Shown here: one piece after another, positions 57,262 through 64,000 of the stretch
Numbering within the stretch: the first letter of the stretch is position 1
How the letters are laid out: each line of letters opens with the position of its first letter
Source: Gracilaria gracilis
Taxonomy: Eukaryota > Rhodophyta > Florideophyceae > Gracilariales > Gracilariaceae
DNA: 64,000 bases
Direction: 5' to 3'
Assembly: GCA_030374805.1 (NCBI GenBank)
Contig: JARGSG010000036.1
Coordinates: forward strand, 248,001-312,000
Translations under genes and position numbers: made by a program
Notes under the pieces: model-generated
What the model was told of the DNA's origin: nothing
Seen by the model: only the letters and a program-made list of their open reading frames with translations
Database searches by the model: none

Positions 57262-57963
57262 GTTGATATCAGTTCCTTAGATGGGTTTAGAAGCGGGGAA
57301 CTGATTCCGCTGCACCAAGAGCACTCTTAAGTAAAGAGTGAAGAGCAAGAAAACGTAACTGTCTTATTTCTTCAAGCCCCATAATAAACGTCTTGATTGG
57401 TTTATAACGATACATCTTTAAGTCCATCTTATAAATTGGTAAACACGGACCTTCCTTCACTGCCTTTGTTTCCGTAGACTGTTCAAGAACAAGCTGCTTC
57501 GCTAGTTCTTTTGGCTTCGTCCAGCTCCAGTTAAAGCACTCCTGTGGAAGGAATTGCTGCTTCACCCTTCAGACGTTACATGAAAGGATTTCCATAGAAA
57601 CGTCTTTCCTTTTGCAGCCAACTCGTTATGCTTCACAACTTCTCATGCGAGCCACTATTTGTGTCATGCCCGTTAGTTGTTACAAGTTACTATAGGGTAG
57701 CCCTCCAGGGCTTGTCTCCATTTTAATTGAACGATTGTTCCGGATCTGTGCAATCACCACTGGACGACCAGCAAAATACCTTTTAGAATGTTTCTGTTGT
57801 GTTAAGAATTAGAATTCAGCGTCCATAATAAAGAAAGAAGAAGAACAAAGGTACGTGCGGCCCACCTTGTCGTGGTGTGCCCTCTTCCAACAGTGTCAAG
57901 TGTCTATTCTTCTTCTTCTTTATTGTGGACAACAGTACCTTATTCCGATACTGTAGTAGAGCT
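57262..57963. other. Intergenic region between the PP1-motif gene and the LINE
   Basis: A minus-strand frame 57287-57563 is open and protein-like ('PQECFNWSWTKPKELAKQLV') but has no ATG and ends just before the PP1-motif gene; its status is open. Two (AAG)n-type tails in opposite orientation lie at 57819-57844 and 57911-57931. The right one ends the LINE; the left one may be the end of another, truncated copy on the plus strand. Confidence 0.35.
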
Positions 57964-60900
57964 TCAAAAGAAGCTCTCTCTCTTTAAAAAGGCCAAGAAC
58001 TTCTGAGGGTCATATCTAATAAGAGACTTGATGGACGTTTTTGCATCTTGCGGTGTTCCAGCCATGAGAGTCCTTCTCGAGCGCTTGTTCAAAGCACAGC
58101 GAAACACTACGTGTTCAGGATCCCGCTTTGCGTTTGTAGCACAATTGCAACGCATTGTCCGCTTGTTCATATAAGACGCTACAGGATGCAATTGAGTTAC
58201 GTGCCCGGTGTAGAATTGTGCTAAAGTAACCTCGGCATTCCGATAGGCTTCTTCAGACTCAAGAAAAACTGGACACTGCGGAAGAAGGCGCTTACTACTG
58301 GCACTTGTTGACAACATTGCCTTAACGTCTAACATATCGCTGGGGATACATTGCTGTTCACACATCCTTATGGCAAGACCTGATTTCGCAAGGGCATCAA
58401 CACTTTCGTTTTCGGGTATGCCGCAATGGCTCGGGATCCATGAAACAAAAACGCGAGCACGTGCTGCCAATGTTTTGAGAAGTACTGCGAGAGCTTGTGC
58501 TTGTGCGGATTGCTTTCGGAGGTTACCTTGCAACATAGAAACAATGGCTTGGGAGTCCGTAAAAATCCGAACGATGCCTTCGACATCTGAAGGCAGCGCT
58601 TCTATTGCAGCCATCATCGCTTTGATTTCCGCGGTATAGGAGCACACTCCGAGACCTGCAGGAATTACCCCTTCGGACGTTTTGATCTTGTTGATGTACA
58701 CCTGATATGCTCCGGCTCCCACTGTCGTGGTTGTGAGAAAGATCATCCGATGGGGGTCTCCGTCGCTATCAACGCCAATGCCTGTGTTGCTGTCGTACAC
58801 GTAGCACATTTCATATTGGTCATCGTAGGTAACAAAAATGTTTGGTCGGAGCTGTCGGGATCGTTGATATTTCTCAATGAGGGGGCTAGTACTGCCTTCT
58901 TTCAAATGCTGAACTGAACCATTGTACCATCCTTCTTTCCATTCTACAGCTGCTCTTGTGGGGTTCAGGGGCCTGTTTTCGGCGTGGGCATATTCGCCAA
59001 CTGAGCCGTCACACCAGACATCGAAATCTCCAGGGGGGAGCCCGTTCATAAGCAGCGCTGTGGCTAGTCGCTGAAGGTCTTCTGTGTCGTCTTTGTTACA
59101 GGCTGCATATGAGAAGGTCACCTCTGAAAGGTGCAAAAGACCGATCTCTTTAGGCAGGGATGAACGTGGAACTTGCAAGATTCCGAGTGTCGCAAGGTGC
59201 TCTTCTGCCATATGCTTGAGTCTGGGCGATTTTTTCCGTACCCTCGGTACCACCATCGCGTTTAAAGCGAGCTGGAGAGGGGTTTCGGAGGCATTTCTCA
59301 CCGCTTTTTCGTACAGTAGAGCCCCTTTGCTTCGTGCGACAGACTGTAGAGGGGGTATAGGAACGAGCTCTCTCAGTGCGACAATTGGTGTGGATGATAC
59401 ACATCCGGTTTGCACCCTCAACGCTTCATTTCGAGCCCTTTCCAGGCCTTGTATGCTGGCTTTGAGTGCGTTAGGGATCGTCGTTGCGCACGCGTAAAAC
59501 GCGACTGGTTCAGCGAACCCTTTCCGCACCGTCTCTACTGTCTTCCAGTCTGACCCCCACGTTCTTCCCGCAAGAGCCTTCATTATCCTGTTTCTTTTCT
59601 TGTACTTGTTGGTCACGCTTCGCAACTGTTTTGCGAAGTTGAGCCTCGAGTCCATGAGAACACCGAGGAACTTTCCGCAATCGCTGGGAAGAATCTGGTG
59701 GCCCTCTACCATAAGCGAGTACTCCTCTGACCTTGTGCGCCACGCCCTCGTCGTGAAGGGGACGACTACTGTTTTGGTGGGGTTCATGACGATATCGTTG
59801 TCTTCGCAGTACCCAACCAGTGCGTCGAAGGCGTTTTGGAGCTTCGCTTGACCTTCTTTTGTTGTTTCGTCTTGCACCCAAATGACGGTATCATCGGCAA
59901 AGAGGTTCATTTTGGCTTCATTCTCTGCTTCTTTCACGCATTCTGGGAGATCGTACACGTATGCGACCCACAAGCCTGGTGACAGTGTGCCGCCCTGTGG
60001 GAGACCCTGTGCGACAAGCGTGTCTGCCGTTGTGTTCGAACCCCACCGGCATTTCCATCGCCGGTCCATCAGAAAGCTTTGGAGCCATCGCCACAGATGT
60101 GGTGGGCAGCCAAGCTTTCCAAGCTTTGTCAAAAGCTTTTGGTGGGAGACGCAGTCATAAGCTTTTGAAAAGTCGCAGAAGACTGACAATGTTTGTTGCT
60201 TCATGTCCCAGCCGTTTCGTATGCTCTCACATATTGCTGCAACATGCTCCTCGGTGCTGCGGCCCATTCTGAAGCCTGCTTGGTGAGGCGGCAACTTGGG
60301 TTCAAACCATTGCATGAAGACCCTGTTGACCATTCGCTCGGCTACCCGCGATATCACCGGCGTCAGAGAGATTGGTCGGAACCGACCCCTTGAACCGGGT
60401 TTGGGAATGGGGACCAAAGTAGACAGTCTCCACTTTCCCGGAGTTACCCCTTCATAAAAGGTGCGGTTCACGAGTTTTAGAAGACGATCGATCCCCACAT
60501 CTGGCAGGTGTGTTAAGAAAGCTATTTGGACATGGTCTGGACCGCCCGCCTTTCCTTCATTCATTTCCGAAAGCGCCAATTGAAGGTGGGAGAGGTGGAA
60601 CTGTACTGGTTCTGCTACTGTTTCTTTCCGATTGTACTCGTTCAGCATCTTTCTGTACTCATTTCTCCTTTTCGTAAGTTTCCCCTGGACCCTAACCTTT
60701 TTAAGCTCCGTCTTCACGAACCATCGAGCCCGTCTGAGATCAGACCACGATTCGCCGTTCGGCGGGCACATAGACGAGGTAGTTCTGCGGTTGTCATCCA
60801 TAGCTCGCAGGATCTTCCAGAGTTTCCATTCGTCCGTGTGCACCTTAAGGCCAGTTACTAGGTCTCTCCATGTTTCTCTCTTAAGTCTGTCTATCACTTT

Positions 60901-61968
60901 TCTCGCTTCTTGCCTGACCTCCTGTAACTTTGAACTGGTCTGCTCGCAGCAGTTCTCTCGCCACTTCCTCCAGGCTTCGGTTCTTCTTTGCACTACCTCC
61001 GAGGCCTCTGGACACCACCATGGTGCTCCTTTATGCTTTTTCCCTTTTGGTACGGCCCGGGCTGCTGCCTTCTTGAGGGCATTGACCAATGCCGTGTTCT
61101 CATTCTCTACTGTCCAATCTGGGTGAACCGGATTAGCGTTCAGCTCCTCTGCAACAATTTGCTTGTACGCTTCCCAGTCTGCCTTTTTGAGACACCATTT
61201 GGACTCTTTTCTCTGGTCTATAGGAGGTATATCTATGCTAATTACACAGATATGATGGTCGGAAAATAGGGCTTCTGCTGCTTCCCACTTAGAGTACGGA
61301 AGCCATCTGCTAGGGAACGCCGCTATATCAATTGCGGTCTGGGTGCCTGTGGAGGGTTCTGTCCTTGTCGGAACTCCTTCAACGTTGAGCAGTATTCGGT
61401 CTGTCTGCTCTAGGAACTCTTCAAGGTCAACTCCACCCGGTTCGGCTTTGGTGGGGTACCAAGATCCGCAGACATTGCAATCTGCAATAATAGCATGCTC
61501 TGATGGGTACAGCTTGTACCAGTTCGATTGGCGAAGTGAAGGGCAGACATAGACGTTTGAAATCGTCAGTGGGCCCTTCAGTGTTCTTATCGATACTGTT
61601 ACAGCCTCTATGCCCGGAACAATACTACGTTCGTCGACCAGATCGGCGCCAAACTCCGCGCGTTGATAGATCGCCGTTCCTCCACCTCTTCCGTTCGCTT
61701 TCGTCGTACCGTCTTTTCTGTCACACCGACCGAGCATATGATACCCCTCCATTGTCGGAGATCTGTCACTTGGCTTGAGAAACGTCTCTTGTAGGCAGAT
61801 CAAGTCTATATCGCTGTCGTGTGCGAGCTTGGAGAGTTCTGCCCGTTTTGCTGCGCCAAGAAGACCCCGGCAGTTTAGCTGCAATACGCGTATCTTCGTC
61901 CGTTTTTTTGATTTTGACATTGTCTCATCAGTTCTTGGCCCCCGTTGGAGATCCGTCTGCGTTCCCAT
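57964..61968 (-). mobile_element. Non-LTR retrotransposon (LINE) with intact endonuclease-RT-RNase H ORF
   Basis: One uninterrupted frame of 1334 residues from ATG 61968. Domains in order: APE-type endonuclease (about 20-260) with 'LQLNCRGL', 'LICLQETF' and a 'SDHHI' end motif; reverse transcriptase (about 430-750) with 'FRPISLT', 'CDFSKAYDCV', 'GLPQGGTLSPGLW' and catalytic 'FADD'; RNase H (about 1060-1200) with 'YTAEIKAMMAA', 'FTDSQAIVSM' and 'NESVDALAK'; and a terminal CxC...H...C knuckle ('RCNCATNAKRDPEHVVFRC'). The order places it with the I/Jockey/Tad-like LINEs. All catalytic residues are seen and there is no internal stop, so insertion is probably recent. No ORF1 is visible upstream. 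The 3' UTR ends in an (AAG)n-like tail near 57911-57931. Confidence 0.95.
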
Positions 61969-62007
61969 TTCGCTCCGTCCACGCGAGAGTGGATCGGAGA
62001 CAGGCAC

Positions 62008-62489
62008 ACCACGTGAAGGCGAGATGCACGTGCCCAGTGTCTATTCGACCGACAACCCCCATTCTAGAGGTTGACTGACAAGACGAATGGGGGGACGAAG
62101 GCGATAAACGTCAGTAGCGAAACGCCTGAGATCGAGAACACCCTAGGGATCTAATGCTTACATGTGGTAGCCGATTCAAGATAGCACAGCTACTGATTAG
62201 TAGTTTGTGGCTCCGGTATAAAAGTGTCATTGGTCATTGAGTCTATAGCAAACCCACGGGTACGAGAAATTAACAAATGGCCCGAAAGAATGATAGTCTT
62301 CCTGGTGAGAGAGGGTTTCGTTAAACAGAAACACTGCAATAAGTAGAAATATATATTTAACATACGCGTTTTCACATTAACAACAATAACAACTACCTGG
62401 TAAAAGATCTCCCACCCGACGTCAGCGGGAAAAGTGAACTTAATCTTCTAAATCGATTTTTGGAGATTGCTTTGGAAAGAGAGAGAGAG

Positions 62490-62539
<50 letters not shown>

Positions 62540-62894
62540 CTCCAGCTTACTGTCAGTTCTTCCGTATCGGAGCAGAAAAAGATGAAGAGGAAGAGGAGTG
62601 ACAAATTGTTGAGAATGTTGGTTACATCTCTATTCCTCGTAACGCGTGGGGTGACTAAAAGTCTAATGAAACTCGAGACTTCGTCGTAATTTCGCTAATG
62701 CGCTCATATAGAGACATAGAAATTCGAGACCGTTGTTCTTTTTTTGTTCTTTACTGCGGACCTCAGCCTCAATTTACCTTCATGCTATGCAGCAAAGCTG
62801 TCTCTTCTTCTTCTTAAGTGTGGTTTATTACTCCCTATTTCGAAGCAATAAGAGAGCTACATTAATACAAATAACCCTCTCTCCTAAGAAAGGC
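62008..62894. other. LINE 5' flank and simple repeat
   Basis: Bases 62008 to about 62150 are the likely 5' UTR of the LINE, since the frame stays open to about 62007 without another ATG. The remainder holds a GA microsatellite and, at 62795-62830, the (AAG)n-ended 3' UTR of the second LINE fragment. No gene is seen. Confidence 0.4.
62478..62537. repeat. (GA)n microsatellite
   Basis: About 60 bp of GA dinucleotides with one short interruption (AACGA) near 62490. Confidence 0.95.
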
Positions 62895-63190
62895 TTAAAA
62901 CGTTGAAGGCCATTCTCTAATCATATCAATCATCGTCTTGTCTTTTCTTTCCTTTAGAGTCGGTAACTCATTTCGTCTCGAACAATTTGCCAATGGGAAC
63001 CGAAACAAAACATGGTCTACTCCTTTTTTCAATTCTGTACCACATAGGCATCTTGTTAGTTTTTTGTCTACGTAGGTAGAGACCGGGTGAAGATTGTAAA
63101 CGTGGCCAGTTGAGAACTGAGCCAATACCACTTCCGCCCTCCGTGCCTCAAGCTCGTTTGCAATTGTCGTTAGACAGCCCTATGCAATGC
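62895..63190 (-). mobile_element. Decayed 3' fragment of a related LINE
   Basis: The minus strand encodes 'EARRAEVVLAQFSTGHVYNLHP', then 'YVDKKLTRCLCGTELKKG'. It matches the last 80 or so residues of the intact LINE ('NAEVTLAQFYTGHVTQLHP', 'YMNKRTMRCNC') at roughly half identity. Only this 3' end is present; no RT or endonuclease remains upstream. The last knuckle Cys is replaced by Phe. It is followed, like the intact copy, by a 3' UTR with an (AAG)n-like tail. The divergence shows it is a different, older family member, not a copy of the neighbour. Confidence 0.82.
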
Positions 63191-64000
63191 TTTTTCTAAA
63201 GGAGGTTCTCTTTCCTCGAGGTGTTGGCAAACAATGCCGGCATTGCCTAATAAAACCTTGTTGTGTAAATTTGCGTTGGGCAGCTACAGTACCTTCGTAA
63301 CGATAAGAGTTCTCTCTCTCGTTATGGTTGCATAGGCCAAATTACGACTAAACGCTGAACGCTTCCTCAGAAAGAAGCGTTTTCTCACGTGAAAGGTCAA
63401 CACCTTTTCAGGCCATTTCTTCTCTATTTCACAAACAAGCAAGTCAGACGGTCTGACTGGCTCGAAAATGCCGTGACTACTGACTCTCGACGTCCAAAAG
63501 TCCGTAGTCACAACTGCGGGCCTGCATTGACAAAGGCCGACAACAAAGAACACCGTTATTAGAAGCCAAGAGAGAACGAGAACGAAAGTAGCGATTGAAA
63601 CAGAAGTTCACGCTCGAGGCCTTGTTGGGAAAGGGAAATCCTTATACAATTAGAGCTAGGTCGGCCTTGAAGCAAAGGGTTTTTGATAGAGGGTAAATAA
63701 AACTTTATCCCATCCTATTTCGCCCTGTGTAAGTATTAAAGAGGAGGAACATCAACGACACATCTCAAACCCTAACATATTCTTGTTTTGACAGGGCCTG
63801 ATGATGATGGTTGGAACGTCTCAGATGCTTGGCCCGTCTCCTCTTTTTTAGTGAACGGCATTCCTTCTTGTCTCGGGCTGTGGAAGGCAATTGCTCCACG
63901 GAGTAGGTTTTTCTCTAAAGGGCCAGAAATGTCAGCCCTTGTCGTACTTGACCGATTGCGCCAAAGCAAGAGTGGTTACGTAATCGAAGTACTGGGCCCT
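63191..64000. other. Terminal region without supported gene
   Basis: Short frames (63284-63553 and 63772-63969 on the minus strand) lack recognisable features. One inverted copy of TACGAAGGTA lies at 63290-63299. The area may be repeat-derived. Confidence 0.35.

Noticed and set aside
60020-60060. tRNA T-loop-like GTTCGAACCCC
   Set aside because: Inside the LINE reverse transcriptase ORF, and no acceptor stem or D-arm around it.
62478-62537. Repeat array that could be mistaken for CRISPR
   Set aside because: It is a simple GA dinucleotide tract without spacers.

Overview
The window is nuclear DNA from an intron-poor photosynthetic eukaryote, most likely a unicellular red alga. Plastid-type genes are present (phytoene synthase and a DnaJ-type zinc-finger protein resembling LQY1). 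So are nuclear genes with N-termini that look like organelle targeting (MnmE). The RNA polymerase II large subunit has a degenerate C-terminal domain with few canonical heptads, as known in red algae. Introns are rare and short (about 36-219 nt) and often carry a CTAAC-type branch site. The lineage is inferred, not proven.

Layout. 0-2 kb: C-terminal end of a TTC27 homologue (cut by the window edge) and the splicing factor RBMX2/IST3. 2-13.5 kb: four divergent NYN (Zc3h12a-like) ribonuclease paralogues. They are interleaved with a secreted beta-propeller-like membrane protein, dihydroorotase and an alpha/beta hydrolase. 13.8-20.3 kb: MnmE, NAA50, a long gene-poor regulatory stretch with one COA6-like exon candidate, and a PHO80/U-type cyclin. 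20.9-31 kb: RPB1 and TAF4. 31-35 kb: spliced NDUFS4 and a helical-repeat protein. 35-41.5 kb: phytoene synthase, the plastid zinc-finger protein, two poorly characterised proteins and a 2OG-Fe(II) oxygenase. 42-48 kb: a spliced lysine-rich nuclear protein, a spliced LYR-motif protein and a MAPKK-like kinase that diverges from it across a GC-rich minisatellite, then a 105-bp foldback repeat. 48.9-57.3 kb: TAF2, a UBE2T-like E2, a bHLH factor and a spliced gene with a PP1-docking motif. 58-63.2 kb: an intact single-ORF LINE and a decayed 3' fragment of a related LINE.

Themes. Three basal Pol II genes (RPB1, TAF2, TAF4) lie within 33 kb. Several mitochondrial genes (NDUFS4, LYR protein, MnmE, possibly COA6) are scattered among them. 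The most unusual locus is the NYN cluster. One copy keeps all the acidic catalytic positions of the family, while three have lost most of them, which suggests local duplication and functional divergence. No tRNA, rRNA or CRISPR was recognised. All gene calls come from reading the sequence; no database search was run.
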